DNA of 43,219 nt from Oscillospiraceae bacterium (GCA_015066445.1 SVOK01000017.1:1-43219), one strand, 5' to 3'; positions 1 to 7,890 are shown, counted from the stretch's first letter. Notes: generated by a model not told the origin, from the letters alone. Program-made: numbers and translations.

Positions 1-67
1 AGCCTGCGAGAATGAATACCAAGCAAAGGGCTAACACAAGGCTCATAATTTTTACTAATTTCTTCAT
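1..67 (-). CDS. Lipoprotein, N-terminal signal peptide only (partial)
   Basis: Only the first 22 codons are in the window, and the gene runs off the left edge. The peptide starts MKKLVKIMSLVLALCLVF and continues ILAG. That is a short basic N-region, a hydrophobic core, and a LAG that would place a lipobox cysteine just outside the window. The start ATG (complement of 65-67) is preceded by a good AGGAGAG ribosome binding site and a near-consensus promoter at 124-152. An exported lipoprotein such as a transporter solute-binding protein is the usual product with such a leader, but nothing of the mature protein is visible. Confidence 0.6.
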   Translation of the reverse strand, partial: MKKLVKIMSLVLALCLVFILAG

Positions 68-123
68 AAAAATCTCTCCTGTAAGTTTAATTTTTTGCAT
101 AAAATGCATTTTTAACAGCTAAA

Positions 124-152
124 ATTATACCACTTTACTATGTAAAAGTCAA
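124..152 (-). promoter_or_regulatory. Sigma-A promoter for the left-edge lipoprotein gene
   Basis: On the minus strand TTGACT (147-152) and TATAAT (124-129) are separated by exactly 17 bases, close to the consensus. A perfect 12-bp inverted repeat (151-162 and 172-183) abuts the -35 element. Confidence 0.75.
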
Positions 153-183
153 CACATATTTGCATATTATTCAAATATGTGTT
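151..183. promoter_or_regulatory. Perfect 12-bp inverted repeat next to the -35 box, possible operator
   Basis: AACACATATTTG at 151-162 is the exact reverse complement of 172-183, with a 9-base spacer. It overlaps the first bases of the -35 element of the lipoprotein promoter. No T-run follows on the minus strand, so it looks more like a protein-binding palindrome than a terminator for the upstream DUF4363 gene. The regulator is unknown. Confidence 0.45.
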
Positions 184-208
184 TAATAGTATGCTTGAAA
201 TTTATAAT

Positions 209-583
209 TTAGAATATGCTGTGAATATTCGGGGTGGTGTCTTCCATAAGCTGATGAAGTAAGGTTTTTACTGTGCCGGAGTATTCATAAAAAATTTCGT
301 TGTTTGTAGTTCCACTATAGGTTTTAAGCGAGCTTATAGCCAACTCGATTTCGTCAATATCGGCGTGATTAGCAAAAAAAGAGAGCCCTTTTTCTTTTTT
401 GCTCCAGTATTTTTCCAATTTTTCCGCCTCTTTTGCGGCATTTTGGTCGGATTCATAAATATTTACGCATTTTTCAAGATATTTATTCGCCTGCGAACAG
501 GCATTGTCTATATAAGAATACCCGTAAATATATGCTGCAATTACAAATAAAAATAATAGTCCTGCGGCTAATAATCTTTTCAA
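209..583 (-). CDS. DUF4363 family protein
   Basis: 124-residue protein with one N-terminal membrane segment (residues about 4-22), followed by a soluble, mostly helical domain rich in Lys and Glu. The length, the single anchor and the position directly after a DUF421 gene match the DUF4363 family, whose function is unknown. The likely start is TTG (complement of 581-583), which overlaps the TGA of the DUF421 gene by 4 bp and has GAGGGAT just upstream, so the two genes are probably translationally coupled. The domain is expected to lie outside the cell. Family recognition is from the protein's look and context, not a search. Confidence 0.7.
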   Translation of the reverse strand: MKRLLAAGLLFLFVIAAYIYGYSYIDNACSQANKYLEKCVNIYESDQNAAKEAEKLEKYWSKKEKGLSFFANHADIDEIELAISSLKTYSGTTNNEIFYEYSGTVKTLLHQLMEDTTPNIHSIF

Positions 584-1257
584 ACGTTATCCCTCTTTTT
601 TACAATGCTGTATTTACCGTTTCGGTCAATAGTCATCAAAAACACATCTTTAACGGTTGCGTTATTCTTTTTTAAGCTTTTGTTTACAGTATTAATATCT
701 ATTTCCAATGCTTTGAGTGAATCTTCAAGTAGCTTGCCGTCGCTTATAATCGGAAGCGGAAGAGCTTTTTCATCAGTTTTAATTTTAAGGTCTCCCACAG
801 TTGCGGGTTGTTCTTCTGCTTTTAACAGCACGCTTAAATTTCCGTTCACTTCAAGCACAGCAAAGGCAACGGTTGAAATATCAAAAACATTTTGTCCTCT
901 TAAAAGCTCTATTAAATCGAGAACTGTCATACGCACATTTTTCATAGCGCTCTGGTCAATAATTCCGTTTTTTATTACAACAACTGATTTACCGCTCATA
1001 ATTTTGCGTATGAATTGATTTTTCATAGCAAGCACTGACATTACAATTTCAAGAATCACCAGCATAAATATTGCCATTATTCCGTTTAAAATCGGCTGGG
1101 AGGTATCCTGCAGGGGAATTGCGGCAATTTCGGATATCAGCAGAGTAATAACTAATTCATTAGGCTGCATATCTCCAATCTGCCGCTTGCCCATTAGCCT
1201 TATTCCAAAGGTTACAAATATATAAAGAATTACTGTTCTGATTATTGTAGTTATCAA
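580..1257 (-). CDS. DUF421 (YetF-type) membrane protein
   Basis: 225-residue protein. It has three hydrophobic segments in the first 80 or so residues, with the family's typical RLMGKRQIGDMQPNELVI stretch near residues 20-37. A soluble C-terminal domain follows, including the motif MTVLDLIELLRGQNVFDIS. This is the layout of the DUF421/YetF family found in many Firmicutes, often near sporulation or stress genes; its biochemical role is unsettled. The start is TTG (complement of 1255-1257), supported by CGGTGAT upstream. It forms a two-gene minus-strand unit with the DUF4363 gene. The first base after the unit's promoter region also begins a divergent transcript at 1315. Confidence 0.85.
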   Translation of the reverse strand: MITTIIRTVILYIFVTFGIRLMGKRQIGDMQPNELVITLLISEIAAIPLQDTSQPILNGIMAIFMLVILEIVMSVLAMKNQFIRKIMSGKSVVVIKNGIIDQSAMKNVRMTVLDLIELLRGQNVFDISTVAFAVLEVNGNLSVLLKAEEQPATVGDLKIKTDEKALPLPIISDGKLLEDSLKALEIDINTVNKSLKKNNATVKDVFLMTIDRNGKYSIVKKRDNV

Positions 1258-1314
1258 ATAATATCACCGTTAAATATTGTACCCATTATTAGCAAAAAAT
1301 ACGTTTGCTTTGTA

Positions 1315-1343
1315 TTGACAAATAATATATTAAGTAATAAAAT
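1315..1343 (+). promoter_or_regulatory. Sigma-A promoter for the 1364-2229 gene pair
   Basis: TTGACA (1315-1320), a 17-base spacer, then TAAAAT (1338-1343), about 20 bases before the first start codon. Confidence 0.7.
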
Positions 1344-1363
1344 TAAAGCTCGGGTGATGCTTG

Positions 1364-1687
1364 ATGTTTGGGTTTAAAAGAAAAAGAAATGAAAACGAAA
1401 ATGTTCTTTGCGAAATGGACGGCAGAGAAATTAAATATGTTACAAGAAGAATAAAAAGTCCTGATGGCTCTGTTAAAGAAACCATTATGGGCAAAGCGGG
1501 CAGAATTGTTGTAATTGACGGTGAAATACGCATAATGTGCGGCGAAAAGGACGTATTTAAATGTATGGCTGAAAATGCGACATATTATACACTGCTCAGC
1601 GGTGACGGTATAACCGTTACAGGCGTTAATTCTCTTAACGGCGAGTATATGGATATGATAGTTTATTATTCTTATCACAGGAAGTAA
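1364..1687 (+). CDS. Small hypothetical protein
   Basis: 107-residue soluble protein that I do not recognise. It begins with a basic run (FGFKRKRNENEN) and continues as a pattern of alternating short hydrophobic and charged residues that suggests a small beta-rich fold. It ends with Tyr-rich YYSYHRK. A TTG lies one codon upstream at 1361, but ATG 1364 is better placed relative to GGGTGA (1352-1357). It has its own strong promoter at 1315-1343 and is followed after 5 bp by the ygjV-like gene, so the two are probably co-transcribed. No signal peptide or membrane segment is visible. Confidence 0.6.
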   Translation: MFGFKRKRNENENVLCEMDGREIKYVTRRIKSPDGSVKETIMGKAGRIVVIDGEIRIMCGEKDVFKCMAENATYYTLLSGDGITVTGVNSLNGEYMDMIVYYSYHRK

Positions 1688-1692
1688 TTTTA

Positions 1693-2229
1693 ATGGATTA
1701 TATAAAAATTATAGCACAGATTATTGGTGTAATAGCTTTTATGCTTTCGGCGATTTCTTTTCAGGCTAAAAGCTTTAAAATGATAAATGTTTTAAAAATA
1801 ATAAGCCAGATATTATTTACAATTCAGTATTTAATGCTTGGCGCATTCACCGCAATGCTTATGAATATGTTCAGCTTTTTGCGGGGCTTTGTTTACATAG
1901 CACTGGAAAATAAAAACAAATCTACCAAATGGGCGCAGTTGGGCTTTAGTATTACATTTATTGCTATGGGCATTATAACTTGGGACGGATGGATTGGTGT
2001 TTTTGCGATTTTGGGAACAGTGTTGCAAACAATAGCATTCGGGAATAAAAATCCTGCAAAAATCAGAATAATTAATTTGCCAACCTGTTTTATGTGGATG
2101 GTGTATAACTGGCATTACCGCTCTGTTGGAGGACTTTTGTCCGATGTGTTCAGCTTGGTTTCGATTATTATCGGTATTATAAGACTCGATATCCCCGAAA
2201 TTAAAAGTAAATTTAAGAAAAAAGTGTAA
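1693..2229 (+). CDS. YgjV-family inner membrane protein
   Basis: 178 residues with about five to six hydrophobic segments throughout. The opening (IIAQIIGVIAFMLSAISFQ) and the middle (a QYLMLGAFTAMLMN stretch near residue 47) match the YgjV family (Imp-YgjV), small bacterial membrane proteins of unknown function. A basic tail (KSKFKKKV) fits a cytoplasmic C-terminus. The gene follows the small hypothetical gene by 5 bp and has AGGAAG upstream of its ATG. No clear terminator lies immediately after it. The only hairpin before spoIVB is the unusual one at 2265-2318. Confidence 0.8.
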   Translation: MDYIKIIAQIIGVIAFMLSAISFQAKSFKMINVLKIISQILFTIQYLMLGAFTAMLMNMFSFLRGFVYIALENKNKSTKWAQLGFSITFIAMGIITWDGWIGVFAILGTVLQTIAFGNKNPAKIRIINLPTCFMWMVYNWHYRSVGGLLSDVFSLVSIIIGIIRLDIPEIKSKFKKKV

Positions 2230-2264
2230 TTTTTAATATTTTTTAGCATTAATATTTTAATTTT

Positions 2265-2318
2265 AAACCGTGCAATATATTTACAGGAGGTACTGTAATG
2301 AAAATTGCACGGTTTTTT
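2265..2318 (+). promoter_or_regulatory. Hairpin that loops out the spoIVB ribosome binding site and start codon
   Basis: AAACCGTGCAAT (2265-2276) pairs perfectly over 12 bp with 2304-2315, and the right arm runs directly into T residues up to 2318. The 27-base loop contains the AGGAGG site (2285-2290) and the spoIVB ATG (2298-2300). It has the form of a terminator hairpin, but the translation start sits within it. Confidence 0.5.
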
Positions 2319-3542
2319 GTTAAATTTTTATTTGCCTGCTCTTTGGCATTAAGTATACTTATATTTTCGGCAATATTTTATTTGCAGAATAATATAAGCA
2401 GTGATTATAAAATAAAAAAAGGCGACAGCCTTGTTATTAATACAAAGGTGCCTGTAACAGCCGAGTTTGGCGGTGTTGAGTTGTCGCAAAGCAAGGCTCT
2501 TTCTGATGTTGGACAAAGCTACAGCGTTGATTTAAAGGCGTTCGGTATTATACCCTTTACAACAGTTAATGTTGAGGTTGTTGACGAAATGTATGTAGCG
2601 GTGTTAGGCAGTCCTTTTGGAATGAAGCTTTATACTGAGGGCGTGCTTGTAATAGAGCTTACAGAGGTTGATACTGCCAACGGACTTAAAAAGCCCGCAG
2701 AATCGGCAGGGCTCAAATTAGGGGATTATATAATTTCGGTGGACGGTAAAAAGGTTACCACCAATGAGGATTTAAGCCGGATTGTTGAACAGTCAGGCGG
2801 TAAGAAAATGAATTTTTCAGTGCTCAGGGAAAAGCAGAAAATAAGAATAAATGTAACCGCCGAAATTTCTAAGGAAACAGGGAATTATAAAATTGGAATT
2901 TGGGTAAGGGACAGCTCTGCAGGAATAGGAACACTCACGTTTTACAGCCCTGCTACGGGAATAATCTGCGGGCTCGGTCACGGTATTTGCGATGAGGATA
3001 CCGGTAGTCTTTTAAAGCTTGATTCAGGGGAGATAGTAAATGCCGAAATAATCTCGGTTGAAAAAGGAGCTGTGGGGAGCCCCGGTCAACTCAACGGTAG
3101 ATTTGGCACAAAAACGCTGGGAGAAATAAATCTTAACAGTAATGCGGGTGTTTATTCAAGACTTGACGGTAAAATTGAATTTTCTTATCTTACAGAGGTA
3201 GCCCTCAAAAACGAAATTAAAGACGGTGACGCTCAGATACTTTGTACCGTTGATGGGGAGACACCAAAGCTTTATTCCTGTAAAATAAAGCTCAGAACCT
3301 CGGCTTATCACAGCAAAACACAGAATATGACAGTTACTGTAACCGATAGTGAGCTGTTAAGCAGAACAGGCGGCATAGTGCAGGGGCTTTCCGGCAGCCC
3401 GATTATCCAGAACGGCAAGCTTATTGGGGCTGTAACTCACGTTCTTATAGACGACCCCACAAGCGGCTACGCAATATTCGCAGAGAATATGCTCGAGACC
3501 GCTCAAAATGTGGCAAATAAGCAGTTAAAAGAAGCATCATAA
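2298..3542 (+). CDS. spoIVB: SpoIVB serine peptidase (stage IV sporulation protein B)
   Basis: 414 residues. An N-terminal membrane anchor (residues about 8-30) is followed by a PDZ domain around residues 100-195 (AESAGLKLGDYIISVDGKKV region) and the SpoIVB (S55) peptidase domain. The likely catalytic His is H228 in GLGHGICDEDTG, the Asp is D350 in TVTDSELL, and the Ser is S365 in GLSGSPI. SpoIVB is secreted from the forespore and cleaves SpoIVFA, which triggers activation of sigma-K in the mother cell. The start ATG has an ideal AGGAGG. In most sporulating Firmicutes spo0A follows this gene; here a convergent DeoR gene follows instead, after a shared terminator. Confidence 0.93.
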   Translation: MKIARFFVKFLFACSLALSILIFSAIFYLQNNISSDYKIKKGDSLVINTKVPVTAEFGGVELSQSKALSDVGQSYSVDLKAFGIIPFTTVNVEVVDEMYVAVLGSPFGMKLYTEGVLVIELTEVDTANGLKKPAESAGLKLGDYIISVDGKKVTTNEDLSRIVEQSGGKKMNFSVLREKQKIRINVTAEISKETGNYKIGIWVRDSSAGIGTLTFYSPATGIICGLGHGICDEDTGSLLKLDSGEIVNAEIISVEKGAVGSPGQLNGRFGTKTLGEINLNSNAGVYSRLDGKIEFSYLTEVALKNEIKDGDAQILCTVDGETPKLYSCKIKLRTSAYHSKTQNMTVTVTDSELLSRTGGIVQGLSGSPIIQNGKLIGAVTHVLIDDPTSGYAIFAENMLETAQNVANKQLKEAS

Positions 3543-3592
3543 ATTTTATCGTGTGAACGTCATCTTAAATGTATTGAAATTGCAAAAATTAT

Positions 3593-3625
3593 ATAAGCAC
3601 CCGTTTTATGGGTGCTTATGTTTTT
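3593..3625. terminator. Bidirectional terminator between spoIVB and deoR
   Basis: ATAAGCACCC and GGGTGCTTAT pair across a short TTTA-rich loop and are followed by GTTTTT on the plus strand. The right arm overlaps the last codons of the convergent deoR gene. Confidence 0.8.
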
Positions 3626-4314
3626 AATATGATATCTGTGATTTCAGTTTTATTGCATAAGGTAAAAGGGAAATCTACTCCAATTTTTGAGGAGTCGCAG
3701 AGGAAATACTGGCGTTTGGAATTTTCTATCATTATTTTACGAAGCGCAATTTCTTCCTCGGAGCTATCGGTAATATCACCGTTTTGAGAAAGTCCCTGAG
3801 AGGAAAAAAAGAGCACATCGGCTTTTGTTTTTTTAACAAATTCTTCTGCAAAGTGCCCGACAAAGCATTCCCTTTTTTGAATAAGCGAGCCACCTGTACA
3901 AAAAACCTTGATATTGCTGTTTTTAAGCTCCTCACAAACCCTTAGATTATTTGTTATAACAGTAAGATTTTTGCGTTCCTTAATATGCTTGCAGATTCTT
4001 CTGACAGTTGATGAGGAATCGAAAATCACTGTGCAACTGTCTTCAATTAAATCGGCGGCTTTTTTTGCAATAAGCTCTTTTTCGGCGGAGTTCTCGTTAT
4101 CCCTTAAATGAATGGGAACAGGCTCCTTATAATATTCGGATATAACCACACCTCCGTATACAAGCTTTACGACTCCTTTTTCGGATAGCTTTTGCAAATC
4201 CCTGCGAACGGTGGCTTCGCTTGTGAAAATAACTGCGGCTATTTCGGAAATTGAAGCAAAGTGAACGGTGGCTAAGTATTTTAATATTTCCTGTTGGCGT
4301 TCTGAGTTATCCAT
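3616..4314 (-). CDS. DeoR-family transcriptional regulator
   Basis: 232 residues from ATG at 4314, chosen because GGAGAG lies just upstream; a longer frame reaching 4365 has no such site. The N-terminus is a DeoR winged helix-turn-helix (ERQQEILKYL, then SEATVRRDLQKLSEKG). The rest is the DeoR C-terminal sensor domain, which usually binds a phosphorylated sugar, with the typical DSSSTVRRICKHI and a CDSSKIG near the end. It is divergent from the gpsA-like/FAD oxidoreductase/kinase genes and probably represses them through the tandem repeats at 4351-4375. The effector is probably a sugar phosphate or polyol phosphate from that pathway, which is inference from the family and position. Confidence 0.88.
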   Translation of the reverse strand: MDNSERQQEILKYLATVHFASISEIAAVIFTSEATVRRDLQKLSEKGVVKLVYGGVVISEYYKEPVPIHLRDNENSAEKELIAKKAADLIEDSCTVIFDSSSTVRRICKHIKERKNLTVITNNLRVCEELKNSNIKVFCTGGSLIQKRECFVGHFAEEFVKKTKADVLFFSSQGLSQNGDITDSSEEEIALRKIMIENSKRQYFLCDSSKIGVDFPFTLCNKTEITDIILKT

Positions 4315-4350
4315 AAATCTCTCCAAAATGAAAAAGTTTTTGCATATTTG

Positions 4351-4375
4351 CAATATTGACTTCAATGATTGACTT
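4351..4375. promoter_or_regulatory. Tandem direct repeat, candidate DeoR operator
   Basis: CAATATTGACTT (4351-4362) is followed directly by CAATGATTGACTT (4363-4375). The two copies differ by a single inserted base, and the second contains the -35 hexamer of the gpsA-like gene. Its position between the divergent deoR and target operon supports repression by DeoR. Confidence 0.5.
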
Positions 4376-4397
4376 TAATTAATGCTTGTTATACAAT
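4369..4397 (+). promoter_or_regulatory. Sigma-A promoter for the gpsA-like operon
   Basis: TTGACT (4369-4374), 17-base spacer, TACAAT (4392-4397). The start codon is about 55 bases downstream. Confidence 0.8.
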
Positions 4398-4451
4398 AAT
4401 TATAAAAGCAAATTTAAGCTTTTGCAAGAACTTTTTCAAAGGAGAATGATT

Positions 4452-5498
4452 ATGGCAGTAGTAACTATAGTAGGATCAGGAATGATGGGTTCGGCGTTGG
4501 CTTTCCCTGCAAGAGAAAACGGCAACGAGGTAAGACTTGTAGGATCTCCGCTTGATAATGAAATAATTGATGAATGCAGAAAATCTAATAAGCACCCTAA
4601 ATTTGATAAAGAGTTTCCCGAGGGTGTAAAATATTTTAAAATTGAGGAGTTGGAGACCGCAATAAACGGCGCAGATATGATTATTGGCGGTGTTTCAAGC
4701 TTTGGCGTTGAATGGTTCGGCGATTTTGTTTTGCCGAAAATCCCGTCAGATATACCTGTGCTCAGCGTTACAAAGGGACTTATGGATACTCCTGATGGTA
4801 AGCTTCTTACATATCCTGATGTATGGAACAAAAAGCTTGAAGCTTCAGGTAAAAAGCTTTCGATTAATGCTATTGGCGGTCCGTGCACAAGCTATGAGCT
4901 TGTTGCTCACGATCAGACCGAGGTTGCTTTTTGCGGTAAGGATATTGAAATACTTAAAAAATTAAAATCCATAATGGCAACAGATTATTATCATATAAGC
5001 CTTTCAACCGATGTTACAGGTATTGAAAGCGCAGTAGCATTAAAAAACGGTTATGCTTTGGGAATAGCGCTGACAATCGGTTTAAATCAAAAGGAATTTG
5101 GAATAGAAAGCGAGCTTCATTTTAATTCTCAGGCGGCAGTTTTCGGTCAGGGTGTTAAGGAAATGTATAAATTACTTGAATACCAAGGAGCTGCAACGCT
5201 TGACAATATCACTGTAGGAGCAGGCGACCTTTATGTAACAGTTTACGGTGGCAGAACAAGACTTGTTGGCATTTTGCTTGGCAGAGGAATGAATATTGAT
5301 GAGGCAAAAGCTGAGCTTAACGGAGTTACGCTTGAATCCTTGGTTGTAGCAGAGCGTGTTGCAAGAGCTGTTAAAAAGGCGGCAGATAAAGGCTTGCTTA
5401 ATCTTAAAGATTTCCCGCTTCTTTTACACGTGGACGAAATAATCACTGAAAAGAAAGATGTTAATATGCCTTGGGAAGCATTTACATTTGAGGGGTAA
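4452..5498 (+). CDS. GpsA-like NAD(P)-dependent glycerol-3-phosphate dehydrogenase family protein
   Basis: 348 residues from ATG 4452, which sits 7 bases after AAAGGAG. The Rossmann motif is VTIVGSGMMGSALAF. Family landmarks follow: SNKHPKF, SVTKGLMD, GGPCTSYE, the catalytic-Lys region VALKNGYALGIA and GAGDLYVTVYGG. The family reduces dihydroxyacetone phosphate to glycerol 3-phosphate for lipid synthesis. This copy departs from the usual GpsA patterns (for example GPS-F-A and C-S-S-R-N) and sits in a DeoR-controlled sugar cluster, so a catabolic role on another polyol or sugar-acid phosphate is possible. It is 3 bp upstream of the FAD oxidoreductase gene, so the two should act together. Confidence 0.8.
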   Translation: MAVVTIVGSGMMGSALAFPARENGNEVRLVGSPLDNEIIDECRKSNKHPKFDKEFPEGVKYFKIEELETAINGADMIIGGVSSFGVEWFGDFVLPKIPSDIPVLSVTKGLMDTPDGKLLTYPDVWNKKLEASGKKLSINAIGGPCTSYELVAHDQTEVAFCGKDIEILKKLKSIMATDYYHISLSTDVTGIESAVALKNGYALGIALTIGLNQKEFGIESELHFNSQAAVFGQGVKEMYKLLEYQGAATLDNITVGAGDLYVTVYGGRTRLVGILLGRGMNIDEAKAELNGVTLESLVVAERVARAVKKAADKGLLNLKDFPLLLHVDEIITEKKDVNMPWEAFTFEG

Positions 5499-5501
5499 GT
5501 T

Positions 5502-6845
5502 ATGAGTACAGTTTGTCTTAATATAGAAAAAGAGCTATTTTGTGATGTTTTGGTAGTTGGCGGCGGCTGTGCAGGATTTTCTGCAGCTGTATGCGCCGCA
5601 CGTGGCAATGCTAAGGTTATTTTAACTGAGCGCAACGGCTATTTAGGCGGAACTGCCACCTCGGGAATGGTAGGCCCGTTTATGACCTCTTATGATACTG
5701 ATGGCGAAAAGCAGCTGATTTGTGGCTTTTTTGATGAGTTTGTAACCCGAATGGAGCAGGTGGGCGGTGCTGTTCACCCCTCAAAGGGTACAGTAAATTC
5801 AGCATATTCCTCATACAGAGTTAAGGGACACAAAAATTTAAGCCATTTTGATATTGAGAGCTATAAATATGTTGCAGAAAAAATTTGTGCTGAAAGCGGC
5901 GTTGAGCTTTTATATCATACAGTATTTTTAACCGCCGATACAAATGACGGTAAAATCACCTCCGCTTATTTTTCAACCCAAGGCGGAGTTATCAAAATTA
6001 ATGCTAAGATATTTATTGATGCTTCAGGTGAAGCTGTGCTTGCAAAATCGGCAGGGGTTAAAATTTTATATGGCGATAAAAACGGTTATATGCAGTCGGC
6101 ATCGTTGTTTTTTACGGTAAAGGGTGTTGATAAGCAGAAAATGGACAGCCGTATGATTCCGATTGACGATATAAGAGAAAAGTTTTATATGGATACTATC
6201 ATAGAAGCCAGAAATAAGGGCGAGTTTCCAAGCAACCGTGCAAAAATTCAGCTGTTTGAGGCAATAAACGGTGAGTGGCTTGTAAATATGACCCAAATTG
6301 ACGGTGTTGATGCCTATTCTGCAAATGAAGTGACAGCGGCAGAAATTGAGGGCAGAGAACAGGCGAGAGGTATAATAGATTTTTTGAGAAAATATGTTAA
6401 GGGTTGCGAAAACATAATACTTTCAAAAACTGCCGATAGCCTAGGGATAAGAGAATCAGGTCATATTGAGGGTGAATATACACTGACTGTTGACGACGCT
6501 GTTAATTCGGTGAAATTTGAGGACTCGGTATTCTGTTGCTCTAATTCCATTGATATTCATACTCCTGAGGGTGTAACCTATATTGCGAGAAAAACCAACG
6601 AGCCTTACTATTTTCCTTACCGTTCTTTAGTGGCTAAGGGAATTGGTAATTTATTGGTTGCAGGCAGATGCGCTTCAGCCGAAAGTGAGATAATGGCGGC
6701 TGTAAGAGTTATGCCGCCTTGCTTTGCTATGGGTCAGGCGGCAGGCACTGCTGCATCAATTGCAGTTCGCGAAAATGTTAACTGCGCAGAAATAAATGTT
6801 AAAGCTTTAAAGGATAAGCTAATAAATGACGGCACGATACTATAA
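5502..6845 (+). CDS. FAD-dependent oxidoreductase (FAD_oxidored family)
   Basis: 447 residues. The N-terminal dinucleotide fold carries CDVLVVGGGCAGFSAAVCAA and the acidic end of strand 2, TERNGYLGGTATSGMV. The GGTATSG segment and the C-terminal FPYRSLVAKGIGNLLVAGRC and MPPCFAMGQAAGTAA motifs are hallmarks of the FAD_oxidored group, a family often encoded beside carbohydrate genes and without a well-defined substrate. The gene starts 3 bp after the GpsA-like gene with GAGGGG as its ribosome site. Possibly it oxidises the same polyol or hydroxy acid handled by its neighbours; this is inferred only from position. Confidence 0.85.
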   Translation: MSTVCLNIEKELFCDVLVVGGGCAGFSAAVCAARGNAKVILTERNGYLGGTATSGMVGPFMTSYDTDGEKQLICGFFDEFVTRMEQVGGAVHPSKGTVNSAYSSYRVKGHKNLSHFDIESYKYVAEKICAESGVELLYHTVFLTADTNDGKITSAYFSTQGGVIKINAKIFIDASGEAVLAKSAGVKILYGDKNGYMQSASLFFTVKGVDKQKMDSRMIPIDDIREKFYMDTIIEARNKGEFPSNRAKIQLFEAINGEWLVNMTQIDGVDAYSANEVTAAEIEGREQARGIIDFLRKYVKGCENIILSKTADSLGIRESGHIEGEYTLTVDDAVNSVKFEDSVFCCSNSIDIHTPEGVTYIARKTNEPYYFPYRSLVAKGIGNLLVAGRCASAESEIMAAVRVMPPCFAMGQAAGTAASIAVRENVNCAEINVKALKDKLINDGTIL

Positions 6846-6915
6846 TTATTGCTATTTTAGTTATAATTTGTTAAAATAAATATAATCATTTTATAAAAAG
6901 CTTGACGGTGATTAT

Positions 6916-7791
6916 ATGAAAATTTTAGCTTTTGGTGAAATTCTGTGGGATGTTTATCCCGATAAGCAGTATATCGGCGGAGCACCGCTTAACTTTGCGG
7001 CTCATCTTTCAAAGCACAATGAGGAAGTGTATATACTTTCTGCTGTGGGTGAAGACGTGTTAGGTGAGAAAGCTTTAAAACAATTAAATAAATGGAATAT
7101 TAAGGCTGATTATGTTTCTGTAATTAAAGATAAGCAGACTGGCAAATGCCTTGTTACTCTTAATGCTGAACAAGTGCCAAGCTATAATCTTTTAAGTGAT
7201 GTGGCTTATGATTATATAAATAGCGAGACTATTAAAGATGGCTTTGATGTTTTGTATTTTGGAACATTGGCGCTCAGAAGTGAGTATAATTTAAAATCGC
7301 TAAAGGGTTTAATTGAGATTGAAAAGTTCAGAGAAGTTTTTGTTGACGTAAATATAAGACCGCCTTTTTATACTGCTGAAACCTTGAAATTTGCTGTAGA
7401 AAAGGCTACAATTTTGAAAATAAGCCTCGAAGAACTGCCGATAGTTGCCGATTTACTTGAAATTAACGCTTATGGCGATTATAGGAATTTTGCAAAAATA
7501 CTCAAAAACAAATTTACCGATTTGAACTGTATTATAATAACACTTGGCGCAGATGGCGCTTACGCCTTTGAATGTGAAACAGAAAAAGAAAGCTTTTGCG
7601 AATGCGCTAAGGTTGAGGTGAAATCTACTGTGGGCGCAGGGGATAGCTTTTCTGCCGCTTTTCTGCACAAATATTTAAGCGGAGTGGATTTAGCATTATG
7701 CACTGAGTATGCCTCAGCAGTGGCAGGCTTTGTGGTTTCAAATTTTGATGCGGTGCCAGAGTATATACCAAGTGAACTAAATAAAAATTAA
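6916..7791 (+). CDS. PfkB-family carbohydrate kinase (fructokinase-like)
   Basis: 291 residues. The ribokinase-family signatures are present: KILAFGEILWDVYPD with IGGAPLNFAAHLSKH near the N-terminus (signature 1) and STVGAGDSFSAAF near residue 238 (signature 2, with the catalytic Asp and anion hole). The length and GGAPLNFA fit the fructokinase branch, which phosphorylates fructose or a related ketose with ATP. The gene is 70 bp after the FAD oxidoreductase, with GGTGAT as ribosome site. It is followed by a strong terminator, so it closes the DeoR cluster. The actual sugar is uncertain. Confidence 0.88.
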   Translation: MKILAFGEILWDVYPDKQYIGGAPLNFAAHLSKHNEEVYILSAVGEDVLGEKALKQLNKWNIKADYVSVIKDKQTGKCLVTLNAEQVPSYNLLSDVAYDYINSETIKDGFDVLYFGTLALRSEYNLKSLKGLIEIEKFREVFVDVNIRPPFYTAETLKFAVEKATILKISLEELPIVADLLEINAYGDYRNFAKILKNKFTDLNCIIITLGADGAYAFECETEKESFCECAKVEVKSTVGAGDSFSAAFLHKYLSGVDLALCTEYASAVAGFVVSNFDAVPEYIPSELNKN

Positions 7792-7839
7792 AAATTGTTA
7801 TAAAATCATCATTACAGTTTAATAATGCTTGCATTTTAA

Positions 7840-7881
7840 AAAAGCTCTTACATAAAGCAGAAGCTAATGTAAGAGCTTTTT
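7840..7881. terminator. Bidirectional terminator between pfkB-type kinase and AraC gene
   Basis: AAAGCTCTTACAT pairs with ATGTAAGAGCTTT around a 16-base loop, with T-runs on both strands. It serves the kinase on the plus strand and the convergent AraC gene on the minus strand. Confidence 0.85.
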
Positions 7882-7890
7882 AGTTTGGTG

